A DNA stretch of 64,000 nt from Streptomyces sp. NBC_00582 (GCF_036345155.1 NZ_CP107772.1:8556001-8620000); one strand, 5' to 3'. Counted from the first letter of the stretch, positions 45,248-58,016 are shown. Numbers and translations: made by a program. The notes: generated from the sequence alone by a model not told the origin.

Positions 45248-45670
45248 ATGTCCGACGCCCCGCGACGGGTCTTCCTCGACCTCGAGGACACCGGCTGGGT
45301 CTTCGTCGTGGTGGCGGCCCCGACCGGCGTGGTGTACGAGGTGCAGGGCGGCGGCTTCGGCTGCGTCCCGTACGCGCAGGAGGGCTATCTGCTGCCCGTG
45401 CCGGGAAACGACCCGGCCGGGGACCTGAAGGACCTCTTCGTCGGCGAGCTCAAGGGCGCCGGAGCCGCAGGCATGGACTGGCCCCCGCCCCTGCTCGACC
45501 GGCTGCGGACCGCGGTCGCCCTGCTCGTCCACGGCTCCGCGAACCGGGACGACCTCTTCCCCGCGCCGCTGGTCCTCGACGAGTCCCGGCTCTCCGAGGC
45601 GGACGAGGCCTGGGTGCCGGTGCTGACGCCCGACGGCCCGGGGGTGCTGACCTGGGAGAACTCGGACTGA
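45248..45670 (+). CDS. Small conserved protein (possibly DUF6210)
   Basis: The 140-aa soluble product begins [20 protein letters not shown], with [19 protein letters not shown] and [19 protein letters not shown]. It has no membrane segment or catalytic motif. I associate it, from memory only, with the DUF6210 family. It is the second gene of a two-gene unit with the LemA-like gene, in the place where a Nudix gene sits in mycobacteria. Confidence 0.75.
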   Translation: MSDAPRRVFLDLEDTGWVFVVVAAPTGVVYEVQGGGFGCVPYAQEGYLLPVPGNDPAGDLKDLFVGELKGAGAAGMDWPPPLLDRLRTAVALLVHGSANRDDLFPAPLVLDESRLSEADEAWVPVLTPDGPGVLTWENSD

Positions 45671-45801
45671 GACCGGTCCCGGAAGGGCTCCGGAACCGAA
45701 AACGATCCACGGCCTTCCCATTGGCCCTTGCTGTGGACTGGTTCATTCCCGTTTCCTCGGTTCCTGCACCATCCCCTCTTCCACTCCAGTGAGGTCAACC
45801 C

Positions 45802-46707
45802 GTGTCCATCACCGAGAACCAGGCTCCCGAGACCGGCACCGCGCGCGTGAAGCGCGGCATGGCGGAGCAGCTCAAGGGCGGCGTGATCATGGACGTCGTC
45901 ACGCCGGAGCAGGCGAAGATCGCCGAGGACGCGGGGGCCGTCGCCGTCATGGCCCTGGAGCGGGTCCCGGCCGACATCCGCAAGGACGGCGGCGTGGCCC
46001 GTATGTCCGACCCCGACATGATCGAGGGCATCATCGAGGCCGTCTCGATCCCGGTCATGGCCAAGTCCCGCATCGGCCACTTCGTCGAGGCCCAGGTCCT
46101 GCAGTCCCTCGGCGTGGACTACATCGACGAGTCCGAGGTCCTCACCCCGGCCGACGAGGTCAACCACTCCGACAAGTGGGCCTTCACCACCCCGTTCGTG
46201 TGCGGCGCCACCAACCTGGGCGAGGCCCTGCGCCGTATCGCCGAGGGTGCCGCGATGATCCGCTCCAAGGGCGAGGCCGGCACCGGCAACGTCGTCGAGG
46301 CGGTCCGCCACCTGCGCCAGATCAAGAACGAGATCGCCCGGCTCCGCGGCTACGACAACCACGAGCTGTACGCCGCCGCCAAGGAGCTGCGCGCCCCGTA
46401 CGAGCTGGTCAAGGAGGTCGCCGAGCTCGGCAAGCTCCCTGTCGTGCTGTTCTCCGCCGGTGGCGTGGCCACCCCCGCCGACGCCGCGCTGATGCGCCAG
46501 CTCGGTGCCGAGGGCGTCTTCGTCGGCTCGGGCATCTTCAAGTCCGGCGACCCGGCCAAGCGCGCCGCCGCCATCGTGAAGGCCACCACCTTCTACGACG
46601 ACCCCAAGATCATCGCGGACGCGTCCCGCAACCTGGGCGAGGCCATGGTCGGCATCAACTGCGACACCCTCCCCGAGGCCGAGCGCTACGCCAACCGCGG
46701 CTGGTAG
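45802..46707 (+). CDS. pdxS: Pyridoxal 5'-phosphate synthase, PdxS subunit
   Basis: The 301-aa product is almost invariant in this family: [40 protein letters not shown] (catalytic lysine) and [20 protein letters not shown]. It condenses ribose 5-phosphate and glyceraldehyde 3-phosphate with ammonia from PdxT to make PLP, in a 12+12 complex. It starts at GTG 45802 and pdxT follows after 6 bp. Confidence 0.97.
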   Translation: MSITENQAPETGTARVKRGMAEQLKGGVIMDVVTPEQAKIAEDAGAVAVMALERVPADIRKDGGVARMSDPDMIEGIIEAVSIPVMAKSRIGHFVEAQVLQSLGVDYIDESEVLTPADEVNHSDKWAFTTPFVCGATNLGEALRRIAEGAAMIRSKGEAGTGNVVEAVRHLRQIKNEIARLRGYDNHELYAAAKELRAPYELVKEVAELGKLPVVLFSAGGVATPADAALMRQLGAEGVFVGSGIFKSGDPAKRAAAIVKATTFYDDPKIIADASRNLGEAMVGINCDTLPEAERYANRGW

Positions 46708-46713
46708 TTCCCC

Positions 46714-47319
46714 ATGAGCACTCCTGTCATAGGCGTCCTGGCCCTCCAGGGCGACGTACGGGAGCACCTGATCGCCCTGGCCGCGGCGGACGCCGTGGCC
46801 AGGCCGGTCCGGCGCCCCGAGGAACTCGCCGAGGTGGACGGTCTCGTCCTCCCCGGCGGCGAGTCGACCACCATCTCCAAGCTGGCCGTCCTCTTCGGCG
46901 TGATGGAGCCGCTCCGCGCGCGCGTACGGGCAGGGATGCCCGTCTACGGCACCTGCGCCGGCCTGATCATGCTCGCCGACAAGATCCTCGACCCGCGTTC
47001 GGGCCAGGAGACGTTCGGCGGCATCGACATGATCGTGCGCCGCAACGCCTTCGGGCGGCAGAACGAGTCCTTCGAAGCGGCGGTGGACGTGAAGGGCGTC
47101 GAGGGCGATCCTGTGGAGGGCGTCTTCATCCGCGCCCCCTGGGTGGAGTCCGTCGGCGCGGACGTCGAGGTGCTCGCCGAGCACGGCGGCCACATCGTCG
47201 CCGTACGCCAGGGCAACGCGCTCGCCACGTCGTTCCACCCGGAACTGACCGGCGACCACCGCGTGCACTCCCTGTTCGTCGACATGGTGCGCGCGAACCG
47301 AACGGCGGAGTCCTTGTAG
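46714..47319 (+). CDS. pdxT: Pyridoxal 5'-phosphate synthase, glutaminase subunit PdxT
   Basis: The 201-aa class I glutamine amidotransferase has [13 protein letters not shown], the nucleophile C81 in [16 protein letters not shown], and a His-x-Glu pair in [15 protein letters not shown]. It hydrolyses glutamine and channels ammonia to PdxS. The 6-bp spacing from pdxS indicates one mRNA. yebC follows 77 bp later. Confidence 0.97.
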   Translation: MSTPVIGVLALQGDVREHLIALAAADAVARPVRRPEELAEVDGLVLPGGESTTISKLAVLFGVMEPLRARVRAGMPVYGTCAGLIMLADKILDPRSGQETFGGIDMIVRRNAFGRQNESFEAAVDVKGVEGDPVEGVFIRAPWVESVGADVEVLAEHGGHIVAVRQGNALATSFHPELTGDHRVHSLFVDMVRANRTAESL

Positions 47320-47396
47320 GATCTCGGGGGGTCCCCCCGGGCTCTCAGGGCCTGGGGGAGTTCGTTATGGGATGGTTACGCGAAGGAGACAGGCAG

Positions 47397-48149
47397 ATGT
47401 CCGGCCACTCTAAATGGGCTACGACGAAGCACAAGAAGGCCGTGATCGACGCCAAGCGCGGCAAACTCTTCGCGAAGCTGATCAAGAACATCGAGGTCGC
47501 CGCGCGCATGGGCGGAGTCGACCTCGAGGGCAACCCGACGCTGTACGACGCCGTGCAGAAGGCCAAGAAGCAGTCGGTGCCGAACAAGAACATCGACTCC
47601 GCGATCAAGCGCGGTGGCGGTCTCGAGGCCGGTGGCGCCGACTACGAGACGATCATGTACGAGGGCTACGGCCCGAACGGCGTCGCGGTGCTCATCGAGT
47701 GCCTCACCGACAACCGCAACCGCGCCGCCTCCGACGTCCGCGTCGCGATGACCCGCAACGGCGGCAACATGGCCGACCCGGGCTCCGTGTCGTACATGTT
47801 CAGCCGCAAGGGCGTCATCATCGTCCCCAAGGGCGAGCTGAGCGAGGACGACGTCCTCGGTGCCGTCCTGGACGCGGGCGCCGAGGAGGTCAACGACCTC
47901 GGCGAGACCTTCGAGGTCGTCAGCGAGGCCACCGACCTGGTCGAGGTCCGCACCGCCCTCCAGGAGGCCGGCATCGACTACGACTCCGCCGAGTCCAGCT
48001 TCGTGCCGTCCGTCCAGGTCGAGCTGGACGAGGAGGGCGCCAAGAAGATCTTCAAGCTCATCGACGCCCTCGAGGACAGCGACGACGTGCAGAACGTCTT
48101 CGCCAACTTCGACGTCAGCGACGAGGTCATGGAGAAGGTCGACGCCTGA
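47397..48149 (+). CDS. yebC: YebC/PmpR-family transcription/translation factor
   Basis: The 250-aa product begins [20 protein letters not shown], the family hallmark, with [39 protein letters not shown] and a C-terminal [20 protein letters not shown]. YebC proteins are DNA-binding regulators, and some help ribosomes through stalls at proline motifs. The ATG at 47397 has AAGGAGA upstream. It is located before ruvC as in most bacteria, here with one minus-strand gene between. Confidence 0.96.
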   Translation: MSGHSKWATTKHKKAVIDAKRGKLFAKLIKNIEVAARMGGVDLEGNPTLYDAVQKAKKQSVPNKNIDSAIKRGGGLEAGGADYETIMYEGYGPNGVAVLIECLTDNRNRAASDVRVAMTRNGGNMADPGSVSYMFSRKGVIIVPKGELSEDDVLGAVLDAGAEEVNDLGETFEVVSEATDLVEVRTALQEAGIDYDSAESSFVPSVQVELDEEGAKKIFKLIDALEDSDDVQNVFANFDVSDEVMEKVDA

Positions 48150-48175
48150 CCGACCCGCTCGCCCGAGGCACACGA

Positions 48176-48209
48176 AACGGCCCGCCGAAATCCCCTTCGG
48201 CGGGCCGTT
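48176..48209. terminator. Bidirectional terminator after yebC
   Basis: A perfect 14-bp stem (AACGGCCCGCCGAA, 48176-48189; complement 48196-48209) has a 6-nt loop and lies between two converging genes. Confidence 0.8.
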
Positions 48210-48250
48210 CGTCGTCTGCGCGCGCCCTCGTCAGGGGCGTGGGGCCGTGA

Positions 48251-48556
48251 TCAGCCGTCGATGCTCTTCACGTCACCGGTGTGCTTCAGGTTGCCCTTGC
48301 CGTCGGCGGCCACGGTGGCGGCCTTCATGTACTCCACCGCGCCGTCCTTCCACCAGATGTTGATGGTGGCCTTGTGGTCGCAGATGTTGTGGAAGTAGAC
48401 CGTGGTGGTCGAGATGCCGTCGGCCCAGGACCAGTTGAAGCAGCCGCTGCGGCCGGTGTGCTTGGAGTCGGCGGCGGCCTGGGCCGGCGTCGCGATCGCG
48501 ATCCCGGCCAGCAGGACGGAGGCGGTCGTCGCGGCGAGCTTCACCATGGAACGCAT
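48251..48556 (-). CDS. Small secreted protein with two cysteines
   Basis: The 101-aa product has a classical Sec signal peptide (KLAATTASVLLAGIAIATPA, cleavage after AQA near residue 27). The 74-aa mature part is aromatic-rich (CFNWSWADGISTTTVYFHNI, INIWWKDGAVEYMK), with two Cys that could form a disulfide. No known enzyme motif is present; small beta-sheet secreted proteins of this kind are common in Streptomyces. It is monocistronic and sits inside the yebC-ruvC junction. A 25-bp palindrome upstream may control it. Confidence 0.85.
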   Translation of the reverse strand: MRSMVKLAATTASVLLAGIAIATPAQAAADSKHTGRSGCFNWSWADGISTTTVYFHNICDHKATINIWWKDGAVEYMKAATVAADGKGNLKHTGDVKSIDG

Positions 48557-48864
48557 GGGGATCCCCGTTTCTGTCGTGATGATGTGACTCCGGCGAGACC
48601 TTTGCTCACCGGAACGCGAACATGGTCAGTGTTCGCGTCTGGAAGCTATAAGTGATCACCTGTGCGAAGCAACGGAGTAAGGCCCGTGCGGGGACGGCAT
48701 TCTGACGACTTGTCGGACATCGGCGACCCGCTGTGATGATCCTTTGCCTTCTCTTTGAATGATCTTCAGTCCCGCCCCGGCCGCCCGACCGCGGAGCGTT
48801 GTCAGTGCGGCCGGATAGCCTGACGCGACGGGAACGAACAGGTGCCAGCCGGAGAAGGAGTGAC
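48557..48864. other. Divergent control region, secreted-protein gene / ruvC
   Basis: The 308-bp gap holds the palindrome at 48614-48638, an AT-rich patch (CTATAAGTGATC) at about 48645-48656, and TAGCCT (48816-48821), the likely -10 of ruvC. No gene is visible. Confidence 0.5.
48614..48638. promoter_or_regulatory. Perfect operator-like palindrome ACGCGAACA-N7-TGTTCGCGT
   Basis: Two 9-bp exact inverted arms (48614-48622 and 48630-48638) are separated by 7 bp, and the centre is about 70 bp upstream of the secreted-protein start. The form is typical of a dimeric repressor site. There is no T-run, so a terminator is less likely. Confidence 0.55.
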
Positions 48865-49404
48865 GTGCGCGTACTCGGTGTGGACCCCGGACTGACGCGG
48901 TGCGGCGTCGGCGTGGTCGAAGGCGTCGCCGGCCGGCCGCTCACCCTGCTCGGCGTGGGAGTCGTCCGCACACCCGCCGACGCCGAAATCGGCCTGCGCC
49001 TGGTCGCCGTCGAGCAGGGCATCGAGCGGTGGCTCGACGAGTACCGCCCCGAGGTCGTCGCCGTGGAACGGGTCTTCAGCCAGCACAACGTACGCACCGT
49101 GATGGGCACCGCCCAGGCCAGCGCCGTCGCCATGCTGTGCGCCGCCCGCCGCGGCATCCCCGTCGCCCTGCACACCCCCAGCGAGGTCAAGGCCGCCGTC
49201 ACGGGCAGCGGCCGCGCCGACAAGGCCCAGGTCGGCGCCATGGTCACCCGGCTGCTCCGGCTCGACGCGCCCCCGAAACCGGCCGACGCCGCGGACGCCC
49301 TCGCCCTCGCCATCTGCCACATCTGGCGCGCCCCCGCCCAGAACCGCCTCCAGCAGGCCGTCGCCCTGCACACAGCCAACGCAACGAAAGGCCGTACGGC
49401 ATGA
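48865..49404 (+). CDS. ruvC: Holliday junction resolvase RuvC
   Basis: The 179-aa product begins [20 protein letters not shown] (catalytic Asp7), with [20 protein letters not shown] (catalytic Glu) and [14 protein letters not shown] (C-terminal Asp pair). It cleaves four-way junctions with RuvAB. The GTG at 48865 has AAGGAG upstream. It overlaps ruvA by ATGA. Confidence 0.97.
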   Translation: MRVLGVDPGLTRCGVGVVEGVAGRPLTLLGVGVVRTPADAEIGLRLVAVEQGIERWLDEYRPEVVAVERVFSQHNVRTVMGTAQASAVAMLCAARRGIPVALHTPSEVKAAVTGSGRADKAQVGAMVTRLLRLDAPPKPADAADALALAICHIWRAPAQNRLQQAVALHTANATKGRTA

Positions 49405-50006
49405 TCGCCTTCGTCAGCGGACCGGTCGCCGCCCTCGCCCCCGACTCCGCGGTGGTCGAGGTCGGAGGCATCGGCATCGCCGTCCAGTGCACGCCGAACA
49501 CCCTCTCCGGACTGCGCAAGGGCCAGGAGGCCAGACTGGCCACCTCCCTCGTCGTCCGCGAGGACTCCCTCACCCTGTACGGCTTCGTCGACGACGACGA
49601 GCGCCAGGTCTTCGAGCTGCTCCAGACCGCCAGCGGCGTCGGCCCCCGGCTGGCCCAGGCGATGCTCGCCGTGCACACCCCGGACGCGCTGCGCCGCGCG
49701 GTGTCCACCGGGGACGAGAAAGCGCTGATCGCCGTCCCCGGCATCGGCAAGAAGGGCGCCCAGAAGCTCCTGCTGGAGCTGAAGGACCGGCTCGGCGAGC
49801 CGGTCGGCGCCCCCGCGATCGGTGCCCCCGTCACCCACGGCTGGCGCGACCAGCTCCACGCCGCCCTCATCGGCCTCGGCTACGCCACCCGCGAGGCCGA
49901 CGAGGCCGTGGCCGCCGTGACCCCCCAGGCGGAGGCGGCCGAGGGCACCCCACAGGTCGGGCAGCTCCTCAAGGCCGCCCTGCAGACCCTGAACCGAGCC
50001 CGCTGA
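49401..50006 (+). CDS. ruvA: Holliday junction helicase subunit RuvA
   Basis: The 201-aa product begins [20 protein letters not shown] (OB domain). Two helix-hairpin-helix elements follow ([20 protein letters not shown] and [20 protein letters not shown]). The C-terminal domain III binds RuvB. It is translationally coupled to ruvC. Confidence 0.97.
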   Translation: MIAFVSGPVAALAPDSAVVEVGGIGIAVQCTPNTLSGLRKGQEARLATSLVVREDSLTLYGFVDDDERQVFELLQTASGVGPRLAQAMLAVHTPDALRRAVSTGDEKALIAVPGIGKKGAQKLLLELKDRLGEPVGAPAIGAPVTHGWRDQLHAALIGLGYATREADEAVAAVTPQAEAAEGTPQVGQLLKAALQTLNRAR

Positions 50007-50041
50007 CCCCGCCCCCCTGAGACCACCGCTGAGGCACATCA

Positions 50042-51109
50042 ATGAACTGGGACGACACGACCGACACCGACGCCGCGGCCGAGCGGCTGGTGGGCCCTGT
50101 CGCCGACCGCGAGGACCAGGCCGTCGAGGCCGCCCTGCGCCCCAAGGACCTGGGCGAGTTCATCGGACAGGAGAAGGTCCGCGAACAGCTCGACCTCGTC
50201 CTGCGCGCCGCCCGCGCGCGCGGGGCCACCGCCGACCACGTCCTGCTCTCCGGCGCCCCCGGCCTCGGCAAGACCACCCTCTCGATGATCATCGCGGCCG
50301 AGATGGGCGCCCCCATCCGCATCACCTCCGGCCCCGCGATCCAGCACGCCGGCGACCTCGCCGCGATCCTCTCCTCCCTCCAGGAGGGCGAGGTCCTCTT
50401 CCTCGACGAGATCCACCGCATGTCCCGCCCCGCCGAGGAGATGCTCTACATGGCGATGGAGGACTTCCGCGTCGACGTCATCGTCGGCAAGGGCCCCGGC
50501 GCCACCGCCATCCCCCTGGAGCTGCCCCCCTTCACCCTGGTCGGCGCCACTACCCGGGCCGGCCTGCTGCCGCCCCCGCTGCGCGACCGCTTCGGCTTCA
50601 CCGCGCACATGGAGTTCTACGAGCCCGCCGAGCTCCAGCGCGTCGTCCACCGCTCGGCCCATCTCCTCGACGTCGAGATCGACCCCGACGGCGCCGCCGA
50701 GATCGCCGGCCGCTCCCGCGGCACGCCCCGGATCGCCAACCGGCTGCTGCGCCGCGTCCGCGACTACGCGCAGGTCAAGGCCGACGGCATCGTCACCCGT
50801 GAGATCGCCGCGGCCGCGCTGAAGGTGTACGAGGTCGACGCGCGCGGCCTCGACCGGCTGGACCGGGCGGTCCTGCAGGCGCTGCTGAAGCTGTTCGGCG
50901 GCGGCCCGGTCGGCCTGTCCACGCTCGCCGTCGCGGTGGGGGAGGAGCGTGAGACCGTGGAGGAGGTCGCCGAGCCCTTCCTGGTCAGGGAGGGACTGCT
51001 GGCGCGCACCCCGCGCGGGCGCGTCGCCACCCCCGCCGCATGGACCCACCTGGGTCTCACTCCGCCGCGCACCCACGGCGGCGGCCAGCAGGACCTCTTC
51101 GAGGCATGA
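50042..51109 (+). CDS. ruvB: Holliday junction branch-migration ATPase RuvB
   Basis: The 355-aa AAA+ motor has Walker [10 protein letters not shown], Walker [10 protein letters not shown], sensor 1 in [12 protein letters not shown] and sensor 2 in [22 protein letters not shown]-terminal winged helix ([19 protein letters not shown]) ends the protein. It drives branch migration on RuvA-bound junctions. It starts at ATG 50042, 35 bp after ruvA. Confidence 0.98.
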   Translation: MNWDDTTDTDAAAERLVGPVADREDQAVEAALRPKDLGEFIGQEKVREQLDLVLRAARARGATADHVLLSGAPGLGKTTLSMIIAAEMGAPIRITSGPAIQHAGDLAAILSSLQEGEVLFLDEIHRMSRPAEEMLYMAMEDFRVDVIVGKGPGATAIPLELPPFTLVGATTRAGLLPPPLRDRFGFTAHMEFYEPAELQRVVHRSAHLLDVEIDPDGAAEIAGRSRGTPRIANRLLRRVRDYAQVKADGIVTREIAAAALKVYEVDARGLDRLDRAVLQALLKLFGGGPVGLSTLAVAVGEERETVEEVAEPFLVREGLLARTPRGRVATPAAWTHLGLTPPRTHGGGQQDLFEA

Positions 51110-51170
51110 CACGGAAAGACAACGGTCGGCGGCATTCGCGGGACAAGGAACCCAGGTGCCATGCTGAACG

Positions 51171-51198
51171 TTGTTCCCTGCGCGCGGACTCGCTTAGA
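51171..51198 (+). promoter_or_regulatory. Promoter of yajC-secD-secF-apt
   Basis: TTGTTC (51171-51176) and TAGACT (51193-51198) are 16 bp apart, about 90 nt before the yajC start. Confidence 0.5.
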
Positions 51199-51287
51199 CT
51201 CCGCCGATGCCGCCTATGTCGGCAGCACACAACCCCCATCCATCAGGCCGCTCAACCATCGCGGTCGCTTGAAGGAAGTTCCGACCC

Positions 51288-51797
51288 GTGAGTCCTGTGA
51301 CCCTCCTCCCGTTCATCGTGCTCATCGGGGCCATGTTCCTGATGACCCGGTCGGCCAAGAAGAAGCAGCAGCAGGCCGCCGACATGCGGAACCAGCTGCA
51401 GCCCGGTAGCGGTATCCGCACCATCGGGGGCATGTACGCGACGGTCAAGGAGGTCAACGACGACACGGTCCTCCTCGACGCGGGCCCGGGCGTGGAACTG
51501 CTCTTCGCGAAGAACGCGATCGGCGCCGTCCTGACCGACGACGAGTACAACCGCATCGTCCACGGCATCGAGCACGACCTGAAGTCCGACTCCGACGTCG
51601 TCCCGGACGACGCCTCCTCCCTCACCGACTCCGCCGACGCCGACGAGCCCGCCGACGAAGCTGCCGCCGCCTCCGACGACAAGTCCGTCGACCTCGGCAA
51701 GAAGGACACGCCCGAAGCGGCGGAGGAGAAGACCGCCGAGGCCGAGGCCGACGAGGAGCCGCACAAGACCGACGGCGAATCCGACGCGAAGAAGTAG
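51288..51797 (+). CDS. yajC: Sec translocon accessory protein YajC
   Basis: The 169-aa product starts at GTG 51288. It has one N-terminal membrane helix (VTLLPFIVLIGAMFLMT), then KKKQQQAADMRNQLQPGSG and IRTIGGMYATVKEVNDDTVL, the YajC core. The last 70 residues are an acidic Asp/Glu/Ala tail not found in E. coli YajC (110 aa). It works with SecDF in membrane-driven protein export. Confidence 0.95.
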   Translation: MSPVTLLPFIVLIGAMFLMTRSAKKKQQQAADMRNQLQPGSGIRTIGGMYATVKEVNDDTVLLDAGPGVELLFAKNAIGAVLTDDEYNRIVHGIEHDLKSDSDVVPDDASSLTDSADADEPADEAAAASDDKSVDLGKKDTPEAAEEKTAEAEADEEPHKTDGESDAKK

Positions 51798-51930
51798 TGC
51801 GCCCCCGGGACCCATGGGCCCATGCCCGTGCGGCCCGGGGCGTACGCATCTCGCAGGGGATCCCGACCACATGTCATGGCCGCCGGCGTGCTGACCCGGC
51901 GCGAGGCGGCCCGAGAGGGAGTACAAGAAG

Positions 51931-53709
51931 GTGGCAGCACCTAAAAAGGGCCGGAGCGCGAGCGCCCAGAGCAAGCCGGGGCGCTCGCTGGCCCTGATCC
52001 TGATCGCCCTCGTGGGGCTCACCGGAGGCATGTTCGTCTCCGGGGACACCACCCCCCGACTGGGCATCGACCTCGCCGGCGGCACCAGCATCACGCTGGA
52101 GGCGAAGGCCGACCAGGGGTCCGCGATCAACAAGGCCAACATGGACACCGCGGTCGAGATCATGAACCGCCGCGTCAACGGGCTGGGCGTTTCCGAGACG
52201 GAGGTGCAGACCCAGGGTGACCGCAACATCATCGTGAACATCCCCAAGGGCACCAACTCCAAGGAAGCCCGGGACCAGGTCGGCACCACCGCCAAGCTGT
52301 ACTTCCGTCCGGTCCTGGCCCAGGAGGCCACCGGCTCCGCCGCGGCCACCACCTCGCCGAGCGCCTCGGCCAGCGGGTCCTCCTCCGCCTCGCCGAGCCC
52401 CTCGTCGAGCGCCACCGGGTCCGGGGAGAAGGCATCCTCCTCGTCCTCCTCGTCCCCTTCGGCCACCGCCACCTCCCAGGGCCGGGCCGTCACCGACGGG
52501 CTGAAGGCGGACTCCACGCCGTCGGCGAGCGCGACCGACAGCGCCAAGGCCTCCACCACTCCCTCGGCCACCGCCTCCGGCAGCACCTCCGACGCCGCGA
52601 TCCAGGCGAAGTACGCGGCGCTGGACTGCTCCAAGCGGTCCGTCCGCGCCAAGGCCGGCGAGGGCGTCAAGCCCGAGGACACCACCGTGGCCTGCGGTGA
52701 GATCGACAAGGTCTGGTACAAGTACCTGCTCGGCCCCGCCGCCGTCGACGGCACCGACGTCGACAAGGCCCAGGCCGTCTACGACACCCAGACCGCCGCC
52801 GGCTGGCAGGTCACCATGGACTTCAACTCCAAGGGGACGAAGAAGTTCGCGACCGTCACCGGCCAGCTCGCGCAGAACACCCAGCCGCAGAACGAGTTCG
52901 CCATCGTCCTCGACGGCAACGTCGTCTCCAGCCCCTACGTGCAGTCCGCCATCACCGGCGGCAACGCGCAGATCTCCGGCAGCTTCACCCAGGACGAGGC
53001 CCAGGGCCTCGCCAACATGCTGTCGTACGGTGCGCTCCCGCTCTCCTTCAAGGAGCAGAGCGTCACCACCGTGACCGCCGCGCTCGGCGGTGAGCAGCTG
53101 CACGCCGGTCTGCTGGCCGGCGCCATCGGCCTCGCCCTGGTCGTGATCTACCTGGTGGCCTACTACCGCGGTCTGTCGCTCATCGCGATCGCCTCGCTGC
53201 TGATGTCCGCCGCCCTGACCTACGTGATCATGTCGCTGCTCGGCCCGGCCATCGGCTTCGCGCTGAACCTGCCGGCCGTCTGCGGTGCCATCGTCGCGAT
53301 CGGTATCACCGCGGACTCGTTCATCGTGTACTTCGAACGCATCCGGGACGAGATCCGCGAGGGCCGCAGCCTGCGCCCCGCCGTCGAGCGGGCCTGGCCG
53401 CGCGCCCGGCGCACCATCCTGGTCTCCGACTTCGTGTCCTTCCTCGCCGCCGCGGTGCTGTTCATCGTCACCGTCGGCAAGGTCCAGGGCTTCGCGTTCA
53501 CCCTCGGTCTGACCACCGTCCTCGACGTCGTCGTGGTCTTCTTCTTCACCAAGCCGCTGATGACCCTGCTCGCCCGCCGCAAGTTCTTCGCGAACGGCCA
53601 CAAGTGGTCCGGGCTCGACCCCAAGAGCCTGGGCGCGCAGCCGCCGATTCGCCGCACCCGCCGTCCCGCCGGTCCCGCCGCCGGCTCCGTCGAGACGAAG
53701 GAGGCGTGA
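51931..53709 (+). CDS. secD: Protein translocase subunit SecD
   Basis: The 592-aa product has TM1 near residue 20 (SLALILIALVGLTGGMFVSG) and RLGIDLAGGTSITLEAK (D1 motif). The periplasmic P1 domain is interrupted at about 134-222 by a Ser/Ala/Thr-rich low-complexity insertion. Five C-terminal helices follow, with VVIYLVAYYRGLSLIAIASL and IVAIGITADSFIVYFERIRD (D4/D5 motifs). It uses proton flow to pull exported proteins through SecYEG. It starts at GTG 51931; secF follows at once. Confidence 0.96.
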   Translation: MAAPKKGRSASAQSKPGRSLALILIALVGLTGGMFVSGDTTPRLGIDLAGGTSITLEAKADQGSAINKANMDTAVEIMNRRVNGLGVSETEVQTQGDRNIIVNIPKGTNSKEARDQVGTTAKLYFRPVLAQEATGSAAATTSPSASASGSSSASPSPSSSATGSGEKASSSSSSSPSATATSQGRAVTDGLKADSTPSASATDSAKASTTPSATASGSTSDAAIQAKYAALDCSKRSVRAKAGEGVKPEDTTVACGEIDKVWYKYLLGPAAVDGTDVDKAQAVYDTQTAAGWQVTMDFNSKGTKKFATVTGQLAQNTQPQNEFAIVLDGNVVSSPYVQSAITGGNAQISGSFTQDEAQGLANMLSYGALPLSFKEQSVTTVTAALGGEQLHAGLLAGAIGLALVVIYLVAYYRGLSLIAIASLLMSAALTYVIMSLLGPAIGFALNLPAVCGAIVAIGITADSFIVYFERIRDEIREGRSLRPAVERAWPRARRTILVSDFVSFLAAAVLFIVTVGKVQGFAFTLGLTTVLDVVVVFFFTKPLMTLLARRKFFANGHKWSGLDPKSLGAQPPIRRTRRPAGPAAGSVETKEA

Positions 53710-53711
53710 GC

Positions 53712-54812
53712 GTGTCGAAACTCGGCAACCTCGGCGCCCGACTCCACCGTGGCGAGGTCAGCTACGACTTCATCGGCCACCGCAAGCTCTGGTACGGCAT
53801 CTCGGTCCTGATCACCATCACGGCCATCCTGGGCCTCGCGGTCCGCGGCCTGAACATGGGCATCGACTTCCAGGGCGGCGCGGTCTTCACCACCCCGAAG
53901 ACCAGCGTCTCCGTCGCCCAGGCGGAGACCTTCGCCGAAGAGGCCTCCGGCCACCAGGCCGTCGTGCAGAAGCTCGGCAACGACACGCTGCGCATCCAGA
54001 TCGCCGGCATGGACACCCAGCAGTCCGACGAGATCAAGAACAAGCTCGCCGCGGACTTCAAGGTCGACTCGGAGAAGATCGCCGCCGACCTCGTCGGCCC
54101 GAGCTGGGGTGACCAGATCGCCAACAAGGCCTGGCAGGGTCTGGCGATCTTCATGGTCCTCGTCGTGATCTACCTGGCGATCGCCTTCGAATGGCGCATG
54201 GCCATCGCGGCGCTCGTCGCCCTGATCCACGACATCACCATCACCGTCGGCATCTACGCCCTCGTCGGTTTCGAGGTCACGCCCGGTACGGTGATCGGTC
54301 TGCTGACGATCCTCGGTTACTCGCTGTACGACACGGTCGTCGTCTTCGACTCCCTCAAGGAACAGACGAAGGACCTCACCAAGCAGACCCGCTTCACCTA
54401 CAGCGAGGTCGCCAACCGCTCGATCAACGGCACCCTGGTCCGCTCCATCAACACCACGGTCGTCGCGCTGCTGCCGGTCGCGGGCCTGCTGTTCATCGGC
54501 GGCGGTGTCCTCGGCGCGGGCACCCTCAACGACATCTCGCTGTCGCTGTTCGTCGGTCTCGCCGCCGGCGCCTACTCCTCGATCTTCATCGCCACGCCGC
54601 TCGTCGCCGACCTCAAGGAGCGCGAGCCGCAGATGAAGGCCCTGAGGAAGCGCGTCCTGGCCAAGCGCGCCCAGACCGCCGCCGACGAGGAACTGGCCGA
54701 GACCCGGGGCGACTTCGGGGGCGACTCCGAGGACGCCACCCCGGCGGTCGTCGGACCGCGCGACCAGTCCGGGCCGCGCAGCCGTCGCCGCCCCTCGGGG
54801 AAGCGCCGATGA
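53712..54812 (+). CDS. secF: Protein translocase subunit SecF
   Basis: The 366-aa product has MGIDFQGGAVFTTPK, then AWQGLAIFMVLVVIYLAIAF, ALIHDITITVGIYALVGFEV, TILGYSLYDTVVVFDSLKEQ and RSINTTVVALLPVAGLLFIG, the conserved SecF helices. The GTG at 53712 is chosen because GGAGG (53700-53704) is 7 nt upstream. The GTG at 53706, which overlaps the secD stop, is too close to it. The tail is charged and Arg-rich. Confidence 0.96.
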   Translation: MSKLGNLGARLHRGEVSYDFIGHRKLWYGISVLITITAILGLAVRGLNMGIDFQGGAVFTTPKTSVSVAQAETFAEEASGHQAVVQKLGNDTLRIQIAGMDTQQSDEIKNKLAADFKVDSEKIAADLVGPSWGDQIANKAWQGLAIFMVLVVIYLAIAFEWRMAIAALVALIHDITITVGIYALVGFEVTPGTVIGLLTILGYSLYDTVVVFDSLKEQTKDLTKQTRFTYSEVANRSINGTLVRSINTTVVALLPVAGLLFIGGGVLGAGTLNDISLSLFVGLAAGAYSSIFIATPLVADLKEREPQMKALRKRVLAKRAQTAADEELAETRGDFGGDSEDATPAVVGPRDQSGPRSRRRPSGKRR

Positions 54813-55351
54813 CCGGCATCGAGGAACTGCTGCTCAGCCGCATCCGTGATGTGGCCGACTACCCGGAGCCGGGCGTGATGTTCAAGGACATCACGCCGCT
54901 CCTGGCGGACCCGGCGGCGTTCACCGCGCTCACCGACGCCTTCGCGGAGATCGCCGAGCGCACCGGCGCCACCAAGATCGTCGGCCTGGAGGCCCGGGGC
55001 TTCATCCTGGGCGCCCCGGTCGCCGTCCGCGCCGGCCTCGGCTTCATCCCCGTACGCAAGGCGGGCAAGCTCCCCGGAGCCACCCTCAGCCAGGCCTACG
55101 ACCTGGAGTACGGCTCGGCGGAGATCGAGGTGCACGCCGAGGACCTCACTGCCGGGGACCGGATCCTGATCGTCGACGACGTGCTCGCCACCGGCGGCAC
55201 CGCCGAGGCGGCGATCCAGCTCATCCACCGCGCGGGCGCCGAGGTCGCGGGCGTCGCCGTCCTGATGGAGCTGAGCTTCCTCGACGGCCGCCCCCGGCTG
55301 GAGTCCGCGCTCGGTGAGGCGGCCCGGCTGGACGCCCTGCTGACCGTCTGA
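54809..55351 (+). CDS. apt: Adenine phosphoribosyltransferase
   Basis: The 180-aa product overlaps secF by ATGA. The typical start is DVADYPEPGVMFKDITPLLA, with the PRPP-binding loop in DRILIVDDVLATGGTAEAAI. It salvages adenine to AMP with PRPP. The order secF-apt-relA is standard in actinobacteria. Confidence 0.97.
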   Translation: MTGIEELLLSRIRDVADYPEPGVMFKDITPLLADPAAFTALTDAFAEIAERTGATKIVGLEARGFILGAPVAVRAGLGFIPVRKAGKLPGATLSQAYDLEYGSAEIEVHAEDLTAGDRILIVDDVLATGGTAEAAIQLIHRAGAEVAGVAVLMELSFLDGRPRLESALGEAARLDALLTV

Positions 55352-55365
55352 GAACCGTCGTACGC

Positions 55366-55408
55366 CGCAAGGGGCGGGCCCGGAGGAATCCGGCGCCCGC
55401 CCCTTGCG
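55366..55408 (+). terminator. Terminator after apt
   Basis: A perfect 14-bp stem (CGCAAGGGGCGGGC, 55366-55379; complement 55395-55408) is followed by TT. The inner CCGG/CCGG extends the hairpin. Confidence 0.75.
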
Positions 55409-55523
55409 TTGCACGGGTAGACGGTCCTCACATCGGCCTGAAGGCGATGTCGGAGCCCAGGATCGCTACGATGGGTGCTCCGGAGCCTGACCGGGGGACC
55501 CGGATCGCGCACGAGGAGCCCTC

Positions 55524-58016
<2,493 letters not shown>

